Counted from the first letter of the stretch, positions 15,019 to 24,294 are shown. The stretch: 64,000 nucleotides of DNA from CALCKU01 sp964654665 (GCA_964654665.1 CAZZKV010000001.1:62001-126000), one strand, 5' to 3'. Program-made: numbers and translations. Notes: generated from the sequence alone by a model not told the origin.

Positions 15019-15189
15019 TATTACCTCTATCTATAGGCCCGTGGGAGTTAGTCGGGCGATTAGTGTTTCGCTTAAGAGGGGAGCAAAAGCCGTGCCAGTT
15101 TATGCGCGGGTTGTTCTCCAAAAAAGCGAGGGAAATAGCATGATTTGTCTCGCCTTTTGCGAGCGTCTGGCGGATCTGTGCTAAATTAG

Positions 15190-15307
15190 GACAGTTTACG
15201 TGATTTATCCCGTGCCCTTGATTTTAGGACGATAGTACCTAGGTAGAGCCTACCGAGTGATCGGTTTTCTTCCCCCCTACCTTTGGCCGCATATGCGGCC
15301 TTTTTTT
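15190..15307 (+). ncRNA. Candidate trans-acting small RNA with C-rich loop
   Basis: The + strand of the gap 15019-15312 has no + gene, yet ends in a perfect + strand terminator. Upstream lie GGTAG-agc-CTACC (about 15242-15254) and a C-rich single-stranded stretch (CTTCCCCCCTACC) that is complementary to ribosome-binding sites, the layout of alphaproteobacterial anti-Shine-Dalgarno sRNAs. A promoter TTGCGA-N19-TAAATT ends near 15186. The 5' end is a guess. Confidence 0.4.
15285..15307 (+). terminator. Strong + strand intrinsic terminator
   Basis: Perfect palindrome GGCCGCATATGCGGCC at 15285-15300 followed by T7. The minus-strand side lacks a T tract, so it serves + strand transcription although no + strand gene precedes it. 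Confidence 0.88.
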
Positions 15308-15312
15308 AATAT

Positions 15313-16194
15313 TTATTCCGCAGCTTGGGCGCTGGATGTATCATGGGCGTCAAGGATATGGGCTGTGATGGCCGTGAGTGACTGTTTTAATAATGCGAAG
15401 TTTTTTGTTTTCTGCAATGTTACACTATTGATATAAAGGTCACGATTGATTTCGATTTGAATGGCTTCAACATTGGCATGCGGGCGTCCATAATGCTGCG
15501 TTACATAACCGCCAGCATAAGGGTAATTTCGGGACACTGAATATCCATGATGTTCAAAAGCTGTTTGTATTAAATTTGTTAACTGCGGGGTGCAAGATAC
15601 GCCGAAACGGTCCCCGAGTATAATGTCCGGACGCCGTGTGCGACTTGGCGAGAGGGGAGGCATAGAATGGCAATCAATCAATAGGGCGTGGCCGTGGAGA
15701 CGAACTGACCGGGCTAGAAGGCCCGTGATAGCGCGGTGATAAGGATGATAGAGTCTATCCATCCGTAAGATGATGTCATCGCGGCTGAGCGGTTTGGAAT
15801 AAATAGGCATGTTTTCCGCAATGATACTGGGGATAGCGCCCAGACCGGCCCGCGCCCGCGGCGAAGGTGTTTCATGGGTGTTTAGGGCATAGGCCGGTAA
15901 TTCACGCGGGCCGCGGTTCAAATCGACATAGCAGCGCGGAAAGCGGGCACATATAAATTCTGCGCCTTGTGATCCAGTGTGGTCGAATAATTGATCGACA
16001 TAACAATCTTCATTGCGGCGCAGGGCGGTTTCGCTGAGGGCAGAATGTTTAATGAAATTGGCAGGGTAAATACGCCCGGAATGCGGAGATGAAAAAATGA
16101 TAGGGCTCGTACCCTTATTATCGATATGGGTATAAGGGGCGCCCATATTGGCAATGATAGCTGTCTCGCGCCGGCGTGTGTTTATGAAAGACAT
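15313..16194 (-). CDS. N-formylglutamate amidohydrolase family protein
   Basis: 293 residues of the PF05013 fold: SPIIFSSPHSGRIYP (metal-binding His), RNEDCYVDQLFDH, RCYVDLNRGPRE, LLIDCHSMPP, and VEAIQIEINRDLY near the C-terminus. The founding enzymes hydrolyse N-formylglutamate in histidine breakdown, but many members of this alphaproteobacterial type are not in hut operons and their substrate is unknown. An alternative start is Met 17. Its position next to cpdR matches other Alphaproteobacteria. Confidence 0.85.
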   Translation of the reverse strand: MSFINTRRRETAIIANMGAPYTHIDNKGTSPIIFSSPHSGRIYPANFIKHSALSETALRRNEDCYVDQLFDHTGSQGAEFICARFPRCYVDLNRGPRELPAYALNTHETPSPRARAGLGAIPSIIAENMPIYSKPLSRDDIILRMDRLYHPYHRAITGLLARSVRLHGHALLIDCHSMPPLSPSRTRRPDIILGDRFGVSCTPQLTNLIQTAFEHHGYSVSRNYPYAGGYVTQHYGRPHANVEAIQIEINRDLYINSVTLQKTKNFALLKQSLTAITAHILDAHDTSSAQAAE

Positions 16195-16266
16195 AAAGAC
16201 CCTATCGTATTTTTTTGACGCTTAACGGGTTTTGGTCAGAGAGTGTTAAGCCCTTTGCCTGTAGAA

Positions 16267-16278
16267 CCACTATAGTGG
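16267..16278. promoter_or_regulatory. 12-bp palindrome in hutG-like/cpdR divergent region
   Basis: CCACTATAGTGG is a perfect palindrome in the 222-bp gap between the divergent genes. An inverted GCTTAAC/GTTAAGC pair lies just before it (about 16220-16252). Either may be an operator; no protein can be assigned. Confidence 0.3.
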
Positions 16279-16416
16279 CGGGGTATGTGCATATTACGTA
16301 TCTCATAACAATTATACGTGCCATATTAGGCCATGTTGCGGCTTTATACCAGTCTTTCTGGTGAATACGCTAGCTTCAGGTTTGAATTAGGCGGGAAGAA
16401 CCGGATAGGGACAATT

Positions 16417-16776
16417 ATGGCAACCATTCTTTATGCCGAAGATGATGATGCAATGCGCAAATTTTTTGAAAAAGCGCTAGAAAAGGCCGGTCATGCTGTG
16501 ATTGCCTGTGCGGATGGTGAACGGGCTTTGCGGGCATTAAAATTTGCTGATGGGGCATTTGACCTTTTATTGACGGATATCATGATGCCGGGGATGGATG
16601 GGATTGACCTAGCAAAACAAGCCGAAATTCTTTCGCCGGGGATAAAGATTATGTTTATTACGGGTTTTGCAGCCGTGGCAATGAAAGACGCCAAAGCTTC
16701 TGAAAATACGGTGCTATCCAAGCCTGTTCATCTTCGCCAATTAGTGAATGAGGTTGATAAACTTATCGCGGCTTAG
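16417..16776 (+). CDS. cpdR: Single-domain response regulator CpdR
   Basis: 120 residues from ATG 16417, with ATAGGGA 6 bp upstream. A lone receiver domain: acidic pocket EDDD at 8-11, phospho-acceptor D54 in LLLTDIMMPGMDG, and the signature VMFITGFAAVA-like segment followed by VLSKPVHLRQLVNEVDKLIAA. That second half is characteristic of CpdR, which in Caulobacter and Sinorhizobium controls ClpXP proteolysis of cell-cycle regulators and is dephosphorylated through the CckA-ChpT relay. Its presence supports a CtrA-type cell cycle in this organism. Confidence 0.88.
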   Translation: MATILYAEDDDAMRKFFEKALEKAGHAVIACADGERALRALKFADGAFDLLLTDIMMPGMDGIDLAKQAEILSPGIKIMFITGFAAVAMKDAKASENTVLSKPVHLRQLVNEVDKLIAA

Positions 16777-16912
16777 CTGTAAATTATTATTGCTCATAAC
16801 ATAAAGAGCATATTAAACTCCTGATATCTGCCATAAACTCGCCTAATTTGGGCGTTAGTTAAGGTGTGTAATTATGCCGATTATAGAATCGGTTCGTCAA
16901 AAGGAGAGTTTT

Positions 16913-17566
16913 ATGACTATTTTACGTTCTACAATTATTGCATCGTGCCTTGCCTTGGGAACGGCTAGCGTACCCGCCATATCTTTTGCACAGGATGCAA
17001 TGGTTGATAAGGCTAAAGATATTGCCGTTGGTAAAGTCAAAGCCGCTGCGAAAGAAAAAGCCATTGATGCCGTTGGCAGCCATGGCGGCGTAACCGGAAA
17101 AGCCGTTGATGTTGGTGCAGATATGGTTAGTGGTAAATCAGCGGGTGAAGCCATGATGGATGCTGGAAAATCTGGTGCAGAAGGTATGATGAAAGAGAGC
17201 ATGTCTATCGATAAAATGTCGACTGGCGATGCGATGACAGCCGGAAAAGTTTTGGCTAAAGGCGGTTCTAAAGAAGAGGCTGCTATGGCTGTTGCGAAAG
17301 AAAGAGCCAAGGATGCCGCGATGAAAAAAGCCAAATCGGCCGTATCTGGCGTTACGTCAGGGTCAAGCTATGGCAGTGGAAAAAGCGCGAAAAGCTATGG
17401 CAGCGGTAGTAAATCGGGTGCAGAGCACAGCGATAGCGCTACAACAACTCATTCAGTGCCGACTACGACTACAGTGACAACACCTGTAAATTGCCCGACG
17501 GGTACAACGGCTCAGGCTGATGGTACATGTATGATTACAGGAAATTACCAAAGTCCAAACAGCTAA
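16913..17566 (+). CDS. Secreted low-complexity protein of unknown function
   Basis: Start ATG 16913 has AAAGGAGAG upstream. Residues 1-26 are a Sec signal ending in ISFAQ-like cleavage. The mature part is Ala/Lys/Gly/Met-rich with amphipathic helical repeats (KAKDIAVGKVKAAAKEKAIDAV, GEAMMDAGKSGAEGMM), then a Ser/Gly/Tyr-rich linker, a Thr-rich segment and a C-terminal CPTGTTAQADGTCM with two Cys that could form a disulfide. I do not recognise a family. Monocistronic, with its own terminator. Confidence 0.7.
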   Translation: MTILRSTIIASCLALGTASVPAISFAQDAMVDKAKDIAVGKVKAAAKEKAIDAVGSHGGVTGKAVDVGADMVSGKSAGEAMMDAGKSGAEGMMKESMSIDKMSTGDAMTAGKVLAKGGSKEEAAMAVAKERAKDAAMKKAKSAVSGVTSGSSYGSGKSAKSYGSGSKSGAEHSDSATTTHSVPTTTTVTTPVNCPTGTTAQADGTCMITGNYQSPNS

Positions 17567-17594
17567 ATTCTGATTGATATTGAATTAATAATAA

Positions 17595-17627
17595 GCCGGA
17601 GCGTTTAACAACGCTCCGGCATTTTTT
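17595..17627. terminator. Intrinsic terminator between convergent genes
   Basis: An 11-bp stem GCCGGAGCGTT/AACGCTCCGGC (17595-17605 with 17610-17620), loop TAAC, then A and T6. It ends the secreted-protein gene and could also serve aqpZ from the other side. Confidence 0.92.
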
Positions 17628-17638
17628 ATGACTGATGA

Positions 17639-18340
17639 TTAAACTTCTAGAGATGCTTGTGTGTCCTCTGAGCGTTCTTCAATAATACCGATGCGGAAAA
17701 GTAGACCTGCGGCTGCGGCGCCAATCATCGGGGCTATAATGAATAACCATAATTGGCCCATGCCGGTAAAGAGTGCGGGGCCAAAGCTACGGGCCGGGTT
17801 CACTGATACGCCAGTTACCTGAATGCCGAGTAAATGAATGGCCCATAATGTCAGACCAATGGCCAGTCCGGCTAAGGCTTTAGGGGCTGTTTTTTGCGTA
17901 GCCCCTAATATAACAACAACAAAGAGGAATGTCGCAACAACCTCAAAGATAAAGGCGGCTTGCATAGAATATTCACCCAGATAACCCGCACCCCAACCAT
18001 TTTGGCCTAATCCGTTTTCGGCTAATGAATAATCGGCTTTGCCACTTGCAATGCCATAAAGTATGCTGGCCCCAATTGTTGCACCGATAAATTGAGCCAC
18101 CCAATATTTAATCATATCACCGGCGTTCATACGTCCGGATACAAAGGCGCCGAAAGAGACGGCCGGATTAATATGACAGCCTGATATTTGGCCAATGCCA
18201 TAGGCCATAGCGACAATGGCAAGGCCAAAGGCCGCGGCGATGCCCGCATGGCCAACGACGGAGCCTGCCAATACGGCTGTTCCACACCCCAATAATACGA
18301 GCGCGGCTGTTCCAATTACTTCTGCTACAAATATTTTCAT
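17639..18340 (-). CDS. aqpZ: Aquaporin Z-type water channel
   Basis: 233 residues from ATG 18340, which has GGGGAGG 6 bp upstream; the frame is open to 18430 but the extension does not resemble the family. MKIFVAEVIGTAALVLLGCGTAVL is helix 1. Both NPA boxes are present (SGCHINPAVSFG and GVSVNPARSFGPAL), as is the selectivity His in LWAIHLLG, which supports a water-selective pore. Six membrane helices are visible. It mediates rapid water flow under osmotic change. Confidence 0.94.
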   Translation of the reverse strand: MKIFVAEVIGTAALVLLGCGTAVLAGSVVGHAGIAAAFGLAIVAMAYGIGQISGCHINPAVSFGAFVSGRMNAGDMIKYWVAQFIGATIGASILYGIASGKADYSLAENGLGQNGWGAGYLGEYSMQAAFIFEVVATFLFVVVILGATQKTAPKALAGLAIGLTLWAIHLLGIQVTGVSVNPARSFGPALFTGMGQLWLFIIAPMIGAAAAGLLFRIGIIEERSEDTQASLEV

Positions 18341-18714
18341 AATTACCTCCCCAGGTTTAAACACGCTTAGGTTAGATGATTTTGTGAAGGTTTGAGAAAA
18401 AAATACAGTGAAAATACAATTGGATACCAACCCCTTATCGGCTCCAATGCCTTAAGTTTAATGGATTGTGAAAGCGCTATGGGTATAAAATTAAAATAGT
18501 TTCACAACAATGTTACAAATATCCCCATAGATTTAATTGACCTATTAGACATTCAATTTAACGCCATATCTATATAAATTAGGCCATATATTGAATTAGA
18601 TGTGTGGAGCCCATATTTTCAATTTGATGATAAGCAATGGCTGAGATAAACACCGTTATTTGACGCTTTGTCGTGGAAAGACTATTTCTGCAATGGAAGC
18701 ACAGGAGAGCATCT
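18341..18714. promoter_or_regulatory. Intergenic region with promoter and 8-bp inverted repeat
   Basis: This 374-bp gap holds a good sigma70 promoter for the LCAT-like gene: TTGACG (18660-18665), 17-bp spacer, TATTTC (18683-18688). Further upstream TTGTGAAA (18466-18473) and TTTCACAA (18500-18507) form an exact inverted repeat across 26 bp of AT-rich DNA, a possible operator for aqpZ or the downstream gene. No small gene was seen. Confidence 0.5.
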
Positions 18715-20151
18715 ATGAGTTATAAAGCAATTTGCCGTACCGCTTTGATTATGGTTGTTGTGTTGCTTTTAGAGGGCTGTAAAACAGGCCCGACTCATCG
18801 GGCGAATCTAAAGAAAATTTACGATAAATCGGCACAATATCATAAGCCGGATCGCAACCCTATTATCGTCATTCCGGGAATATTAGGCAGTCGGTTGGTG
18901 GATGAAAACAGCGGGACAACAGTTTGGGGGGCGTTTCGCAGGGATTATGCAGATCCCAATACGGTTGATGGCTCCAGATTAATTGCATTGCCTTTTGATG
19001 CTGCATCGAGTTTGGCCAGTCAGGTGAGGCCAGACGGCGTTCTGGATAGTCTTGAGCTTGATTTTGTTGGATTTCCAATAAGAGTACAGATTTACAAGGG
19101 TATTTTAGAAACCTTAGGGGCCGGCGGTTATCGTGACGAATTATTAGGATTGACATCTGTTGATTATGGCACAGACCATTATACATGTTTTCAATTTGAT
19201 TATGATTGGCGTAAAGATATCACGGAGAATGTCGCCGCTTTGAAAGCCTTCATTGATGAGAAACGCTTGGAGGTTCAAGCTAATCATGAAGAGCGTTACG
19301 GGATAAAAAATGCAGAGGTTAAATTTGATATTGCCGCTCATTCAATGGGGAGTTTGTTAACCCGTTATTTCTTGCAATTTGGCGCCGCTGAGTTACCGGG
19401 TGATGGCAGCTTGCCGCCCGTGACATGGGCGGGCGCTCAAGATATTGAGCGGGTGGTTCTGGTGGCTCCGCCTAATGCTGGATCTTTGGAAGCCTTCGAC
19501 CAGCTAGTGCATGGGTTTAATACAGGACGTCCCTTGTTACCTTTCTATCATCCGGCTTTGTTGGGAACATTTCCGTCCATTTATCAATTAATGCCGCGCT
19601 CCAGACATCAGGCTGTTATTTTTGGCGAGGATAAAAATAAACCCGTTGAGGATATTTTATCTCCCGAACTTTGGGCTAAAATGAAGTGGGGCCTTAACGC
19701 TCGCGATGATGAAACGCGGGACATTCTTCGTAATCTTATGCCGGATGTTAAGAGTGAAAAAGCCCGGTTTAAATTGGCAAGTGATTTCCAGCGAAAAGCT
19801 CTTAATAATGCAAAGCAATTTCAAATGGCGATGGATCAACAGGCCGCTTTGCCCCAAGGGCTAGATATTATGATAGTTGCCGGGGATGCGACGCCGACGC
19901 CCGAAATAGCGTCTGTGGATGCTTCGACGGGCGCTATGAGCATCATTCAGGATGGTATTGGCGATGGAACCGTTTTGCGCTCCAGTGTGTTGCTGGATGA
20001 CCGTATGGGCGGCGAATGGGGGCCAAGTGTCAATACATCAATGGATTGGACTACGCTGATGTTTGTTTTCTCTGAACATAGGGAAATTACGAGTGAACCT
20101 GTTTTCGAAGATAATGTGTTATATTGGTTGCTTGAAGACCCACGTCAATAA
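18715..20151 (+). CDS. Lecithin:cholesterol acyltransferase (LCAT)-like lipoprotein
   Basis: 478 residues from ATG 18715, with AGGAG 8 bp upstream. A lipoprotein signal ends in LLEGC-K. The mature protein has the LCAT/PDAT fold: NPIIVIPGILGSRLVDENSGTTVWG at the N-terminus, the lid region, FQFDYDWRKDI, and the nucleophile elbow AAHSMGSLLTRYFL. A late GDGTV segment matches the acid region of the family. It is likely anchored in the envelope and may act on phospholipids by transfer or hydrolysis. It is convergent with the SulP gene. Confidence 0.85.
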   Translation: MSYKAICRTALIMVVVLLLEGCKTGPTHRANLKKIYDKSAQYHKPDRNPIIVIPGILGSRLVDENSGTTVWGAFRRDYADPNTVDGSRLIALPFDAASSLASQVRPDGVLDSLELDFVGFPIRVQIYKGILETLGAGGYRDELLGLTSVDYGTDHYTCFQFDYDWRKDITENVAALKAFIDEKRLEVQANHEERYGIKNAEVKFDIAAHSMGSLLTRYFLQFGAAELPGDGSLPPVTWAGAQDIERVVLVAPPNAGSLEAFDQLVHGFNTGRPLLPFYHPALLGTFPSIYQLMPRSRHQAVIFGEDKNKPVEDILSPELWAKMKWGLNARDDETRDILRNLMPDVKSEKARFKLASDFQRKALNNAKQFQMAMDQQAALPQGLDIMIVAGDATPTPEIASVDASTGAMSIIQDGIGDGTVLRSSVLLDDRMGGEWGPSVNTSMDWTTLMFVFSEHREITSEPVFEDNVLYWLLEDPRQ

Positions 20152-20178
20152 AAGTAATCTATAGTGAAGAGATAGGCT

Positions 20179-21924
20179 TTAAAGATGATAGTCTATGGCG
20201 GTGTCATAGGATTCTCCAAAGAGCGTTTCTACGGCTTTATATTGGGTTAAAAAGACGGTGCCGCTGAGTGTGTGGAGAAAGTTTGATCGCTTAAGCTTAT
20301 CCATGACAGGACCTTTAACCTCGGAGAGGTGAAAGGTGATACCGGCTAGCTGAAGCCGGTCATTGATGGCTTCAAGGCTTTCGAGCGCCGAGAGGTCAAT
20401 ATCATTAACAGCGGGACACATCAGAATAAGATGTTTGACTGCGTTATCTTGCATGACGCGTTTATAAATTACGTCTTCAAGATAGCGCGTATTTGCAAAA
20501 TAAAGGGATTCATCAATGCGCAACGTCACAAGTTGCGGGTTTGTAATCACATCATGGCGATCAATATTGCGAAAATGTTCTGTATCTCTCACGCGTCCAA
20601 CCTCGGCGAAATGTGGGCGCGATGATCGCAATAAAAATAACCCAACCGAGAGTATAACGCCGGACATAACGCCTATTTCTATACCAATGCAAAGGGTCAG
20701 TAGAATTGTTGTGATCATGGCAATAAAATCTGATTTCGAATATACCCAGGCATGTTTGATATGGCTAAGATTAATGAGTGATAGAACGGCTATGATAATG
20801 GTTGCGGCCAGAGTTGCGATTGGTAGCGCGTAAAGCAGAGGTGTAAAAAACAATGTGGTTATTGCGATACCCAATGCTGTCAAGGCTCCTGCGGCAGGAG
20901 TTTGGGCTCCGGCATCGAAATTGACAGCTGACCGGGCAAATCCTCCTGTGACAGGATATCCGCCCGAAAAAGCTGCAGCAATATTGGATGCTCCTAACCC
21001 GATAAGTTCTTGATTGGGGTCAATTGATTGCCGCTGCCGGGCGGCGAGGGTTTGTGCAACCGAAACAGATTCCACAAAGCCAATAAGCGCAATCATAAAA
21101 GATGATCCTAAAAGAGTAAACCAAAGCGCTATGTCAAATGTTGGCAACGTTAGCGGGGGTATTCCCGCGGGGATACTGCCGATAATATTGACGCCTTTTT
21201 CCGGTAATTTGAGGGCTATGGTGACGAAAATGGATAGGATAACAATAAGGATTGGACCAAGGCGTGACAGAACTGCAGCGCGGGCCTGAGACACCCCTAT
21301 CGTCGTTAGGAAGCGGCTAAAATAACGGCGTATTAAAAATAGAAAAAGTATAGAAAACACACCAATCATAAGGGTTGGTCTATGGGTTTGGGGTAGGGCT
21401 ATTATTAGGGCTTGTCCTATGTCTGGTAAAGTTTGACCTGAAATATCAACGCCTATTATATGTTTGATCTGACTGACTGCGATCAAAATTCCGGATGCTG
21501 TTATAAAACCCGAAATAACGGGGTGGCTCAAAAAATTGGCAATGAAACCAAATTTCAATATCCCCATAAGACAGAGCATGAGGCCCGATAATAAAGCCAG
21601 TAAAATGGCAATTGTTAAATATTCAGCGGACCCTTGGGCTGCAAATTTTCCGGCTGCGGCTGCCGTCATTAGGGAAATGATCGCAACAGGTCCTACGGCC
21701 AAGCTGCGGCTTGTTCCGAAAATGGCATAAATAATGAGCGGCAGAATACTGGCGTATAAACCAATTTGCGGGGGTAACCCGGCTAATAAAGCATAGGCTA
21801 ATGATTGCGGGATAAGCATAATTGTGACAATGATTGCTGCAATCGCATCATTGACGAATGTTTCACTTTTATAGGTTCTGCCCCATTGTAAGATTGGGAA
21901 ATAGCGAGAAATTTTATCTTTCAT
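20179..21924 (-). CDS. SulP family anion (sulfate) transporter with STAS domain
   Basis: 581 residues. The SulP signature VTIMLIPQSLAYALLAGLPPQIGLYASILP is at about 34-64, followed by 10 or more membrane helices, and a C-terminal STAS domain from about 465 (HLILMCPAVNDIDLSALESLEAINDRL). SulP proteins carry sulfate, bicarbonate or other anions. It is the last gene of the persulfide operon, 45 bp after the DUF442 gene, which favours sulfate or sulfite as the substrate, for example export of the end product. Confidence 0.88.
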   Translation of the reverse strand: MKDKISRYFPILQWGRTYKSETFVNDAIAAIIVTIMLIPQSLAYALLAGLPPQIGLYASILPLIIYAIFGTSRSLAVGPVAIISLMTAAAAGKFAAQGSAEYLTIAILLALLSGLMLCLMGILKFGFIANFLSHPVISGFITASGILIAVSQIKHIIGVDISGQTLPDIGQALIIALPQTHRPTLMIGVFSILFLFLIRRYFSRFLTTIGVSQARAAVLSRLGPILIVILSIFVTIALKLPEKGVNIIGSIPAGIPPLTLPTFDIALWFTLLGSSFMIALIGFVESVSVAQTLAARQRQSIDPNQELIGLGASNIAAAFSGGYPVTGGFARSAVNFDAGAQTPAAGALTALGIAITTLFFTPLLYALPIATLAATIIIAVLSLINLSHIKHAWVYSKSDFIAMITTILLTLCIGIEIGVMSGVILSVGLFLLRSSRPHFAEVGRVRDTEHFRNIDRHDVITNPQLVTLRIDESLYFANTRYLEDVIYKRVMQDNAVKHLILMCPAVNDIDLSALESLEAINDRLQLAGITFHLSEVKGPVMDKLKRSNFLHTLSGTVFLTQYKAVETLFGESYDTAIDYHL

Positions 21925-21969
21925 GACAGTCTCGAAATCTATAAAAGTTCGAAGGGATTAAGGCGTATT

Positions 21970-22296
21970 TTACCTTCTCTCCCATAAGGCTGTTGAACGC
22001 GCCCCTGATCGGCAAAAGGCTAAAATTTTACCCGGCGTTGTTTCAAAAATGTGTTTGAAGTCGGCGATATTCTGAGCCGTTATTTGCTCTGGTATTACCG
22101 GGATATGATAATAGTTTAACCCCTGATGTGCTGCGGCTTTTGATAAAGCTTCGCCAGTGGGTTGATCAGGTGCTTCGTTATCAGGGCGGTTGTTGATTAT
22201 CGTTTGAAATCCATCTGCTTTAATGTGCGATAAGTCGGACAGAAATATTTGTCCTGTTACAGATAGGCGTTCATTGAGAGATTTGATTTCCATCAT
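21970..22296 (-). CDS. DUF442 / TIGR01244 sulfurtransferase-like protein
   Basis: 108 residues with a protein-tyrosine-phosphatase-like fold: IFLSDLSHIKADGFQTIINNRPDNEAPDQP, then the active-site loop AFCRSGARST (CxxxxxR). In BigR-type operons this domain is usually the N-terminal half of the fused Blh protein, where it is thought to hand sulfane sulfur to a dioxygenase. Here it is a separate protein encoded 6 bp after the dioxygenase gene. Confidence 0.85.
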   Translation of the reverse strand: MMEIKSLNERLSVTGQIFLSDLSHIKADGFQTIINNRPDNEAPDQPTGEALSKAAAHQGLNYYHIPVIPEQITAQNIADFKHIFETTPGKILAFCRSGARSTALWERR

Positions 22297-22302
22297 AATA
22301 TC

Positions 22303-23223
22303 CTAATTAGAATTAAGGGGGATTTTGAGATAACGCTGACCATTATCTTCGGGTGAAGGAAATTGTCCTGCCCGCATGTTAATCTGTATGGATGGGTAAA
22401 TAAGCTTTGGCATAGGGAGTGTTTTATCGCGGGCTGTCCGCATTTTAACGAATTCTTGCCGAGTTGTATTATCCCGCAGGTGAATATTGTTTGCTTTTTG
22501 TTCGTCTATGGTTGTTTCCCACGCATAATAGTCACGTTTTTCTGCTTTATAATCATGACAGATGAACATGCGGGTGTTGCCGGGAAGTGCATATAATTTT
22601 TGAATGGAATCATATAATAGACCCGCATCCCCGCCGGGGAAATCGCAACGAGCTGATCCATAATCGGGCATAAAGAAAGTATCGCCAACAAACAGGGCAT
22701 CATCAATATAATAGGCAATGCAGGCGGGTGTGTGACCGGGAACTGCAATAACAGTAGCGTCGACATTGCCGATTTTGAAATGATCACCATCCTTAAAGAG
22801 ACGGCCGAATTGACTGCCATCCGTTTTAAACGCCTCTTCTGCATTAAGTAATTCGCCAAAGACTTTCTGTGTGTCAGGAATATGTTCACCTATTGCAATT
22901 GTGCCTCCGAGATGTTCTTGCAGATAAGAGGCTGCTGAAAAATGATCAGCATGAAGATGGGTTTCCAATATCCATTCCACATCTAATTGTTCAGTTTCTA
23001 TGACGTTGATTAGTCTATCTGCCGCGGTATTATTGGTTTGGCCCGTGCTGGAGTTATATCCCATTACAGAATCAATGATGGCGCATTTTCGTGTTGATAT
23101 ATCGTGAACAATATAGGTGACAGTGTGTGTGGCTTCGTCAAAAAAAGACATGATATTAAGTTTAGATGTGTGAGAATCATGTGTGATGAACTGTTGCGGG
23201 GACGAAGGAGAAGAGTGATTCAT
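22303..23223 (-). CDS. MBL-fold persulfide dioxygenase (Blh/ETHE1-like)
   Basis: 306 residues from ATG 23223. The start is set by the operon since the upstream bigR gene ends at 23228. Metal ligands are present: THLHADH at about 88-94, VPGHTP, GDTFFMPDYGSARCDFPGGDA (the PDO-type sequence) and FICHDY. Enzymes of this type oxidise glutathione persulfide to sulfite. An optional N-terminal extension exists in frame. It is the catalytic core of the sulfide-stress operon. Confidence 0.9.
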   Translation of the reverse strand: MNHSSPSSPQQFITHDSHTSKLNIMSFFDEATHTVTYIVHDISTRKCAIIDSVMGYNSSTGQTNNTAADRLINVIETEQLDVEWILETHLHADHFSAASYLQEHLGGTIAIGEHIPDTQKVFGELLNAEEAFKTDGSQFGRLFKDGDHFKIGNVDATVIAVPGHTPACIAYYIDDALFVGDTFFMPDYGSARCDFPGGDAGLLYDSIQKLYALPGNTRMFICHDYKAEKRDYYAWETTIDEQKANNIHLRDNTTRQEFVKMRTARDKTLPMPKLIYPSIQINMRAGQFPSPEDNGQRYLKIPLNSN

Positions 23224-23227
23224 GGTA

Positions 23228-23626
23228 TTAGGTCTTGGCATTTTTTTGCATGAATTTTGGACGCGGATTAAAGTCAAGTGCTAAATGTGATCGATCCGTT
23301 TTTTGGTCTGATAGCTGCGGATGTGCGGGAGACCCAAAGCTGGCCATACAGATAGCGTCTATCAATCGCTTCATGTCAGGGTCTGTAAGCGTATAAAACA
23401 CGACTTTTGATTGCCGCCTGGCTGTTATGATGCCGCCATCGCGCAATTTTGCAATTTCGCGCGAGAGCGTAGGTTGGCGTATATTTAAAACCGTTTCAAT
23501 ATCACCCACAGACAGTTCACCGTCGCGCAATTGGCAAATAATCCGCAGCCGATTGGCATTGGCTATCAATTTCAACCGTGCGGCAATTTCTTCGGATTTC
23601 GCGCGTATATCTGGAGAATTGATCAT
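23228..23626 (-). CDS. bigR: ArsR-family persulfide-responsive repressor (BigR/SqrR type)
   Basis: 132 residues with the winged helix RLKLIANANRLRIICQLRDGELSVGDIETVLNIRQPTLSREIAKLRDGGIITARRQSKVVFYTLTD. Two cysteines at 31 and 93 match the dithiol pair that forms a tetrasulfide bridge in BigR/SqrR on exposure to persulfide. Typical ArsR metal-site cysteines (ELCVCDL) are absent. The gene overlaps prx upstream by 4 bp and is the likely repressor of both divergent units through the operator at 24327-24375. Confidence 0.87.
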   Translation of the reverse strand: MINSPDIRAKSEEIAARLKLIANANRLRIICQLRDGELSVGDIETVLNIRQPTLSREIAKLRDGGIITARRQSKVVFYTLTDPDMKRLIDAICMASFGSPAHPQLSDQKTDRSHLALDFNPRPKFMQKNAKT

Positions 23627-24294
23627 GTCCCTGTCTCCGGTCCGGTTGGGAGATCAACTTCTTTATAATACCAAAGCGGATCGGATATAGTAGCGCTTGG
23701 GGAATCCATAACGGGACTTCGTAACACTTTATCTCCCGGCTTCCAGCCTTCGGGTAAAACGTAATCATGTGTTTCTTCACATTGCTGCAAAGCTGTCAAA
23801 ACACGGTGAATTTCTTTAACTGAACGGCCAACATTTAAAGGGTAATGGACTAAGGCTCGTAAAATACCTTCAGGATCAATGAAAAATACGGACCGCACAG
23901 TGGCTGTGCTGATAGAGCCCTCATGTATCATTCCATAAGCATGGGCGATTGCCATGGACACATCATCAATAACGGGAAAGCTAATTTGAATGCCGAAATT
24001 TTCGTAAATACTGTGCATCCATGCGCGGTGAGAGTGCAGGCTGTCTATTGAGAGGCCTAAAAGATCGCAATTTTGCGCTTTAAAGATGGGAGCCATTTTT
24101 TCAAAGGCGATAAATTCCGAGGTACAAACAGGTGTGAAATCCCCGGGGTGCGAAAATAGAATAAGCCATCGTCCCCGATACTCTTCAAGACGGCGCCGCC
24201 CTAATGTTGTTTGTGCTGCAAAAGGCGGTGCGGGCGCATCAATTTGCAAATGGGTGTCGATGAGGTGGGGGGGCTGATTGTTTATTATTGTCAC
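23623..24294 (-). CDS. 1-Cys/Prx6-type peroxiredoxin
   Basis: 223 residues. The peroxidatic Cys is at 57 in SHPGDFTPVCTSE, the Arg is in TVRSVFFIDPEGILRA, and the C-terminal Prx6 extension (NVGRSVKEIHRVLTALQ...LPEGWKPGDKVL) is present. It reduces peroxides and may also reduce persulfides. It is the first gene of the minus-strand sulfur operon, overlapping bigR by ATGA, which makes it likely to be induced by persulfide stress. Confidence 0.9.
   Translation of the reverse strand: MTIINNQPPHLIDTHLQIDAPAPPFAAQTTLGRRRLEEYRGRWLILFSHPGDFTPVCTSEFIAFEKMAPIFKAQNCDLLGLSIDSLHSHRAWMHSIYENFGIQISFPVIDDVSMAIAHAYGMIHEGSISTATVRSVFFIDPEGILRALVHYPLNVGRSVKEIHRVLTALQQCEETHDYVLPEGWKPGDKVLRSPVMDSPSATISDPLWYYKEVDLPTGPETGT

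Noticed and set aside
15019..15189. tRNA or other known RNA near cpdR and the XRE gene
   Set aside because: No cloverleaf or GTTCGANTC loop was found in the gaps; no tRNA seen anywhere in the window.
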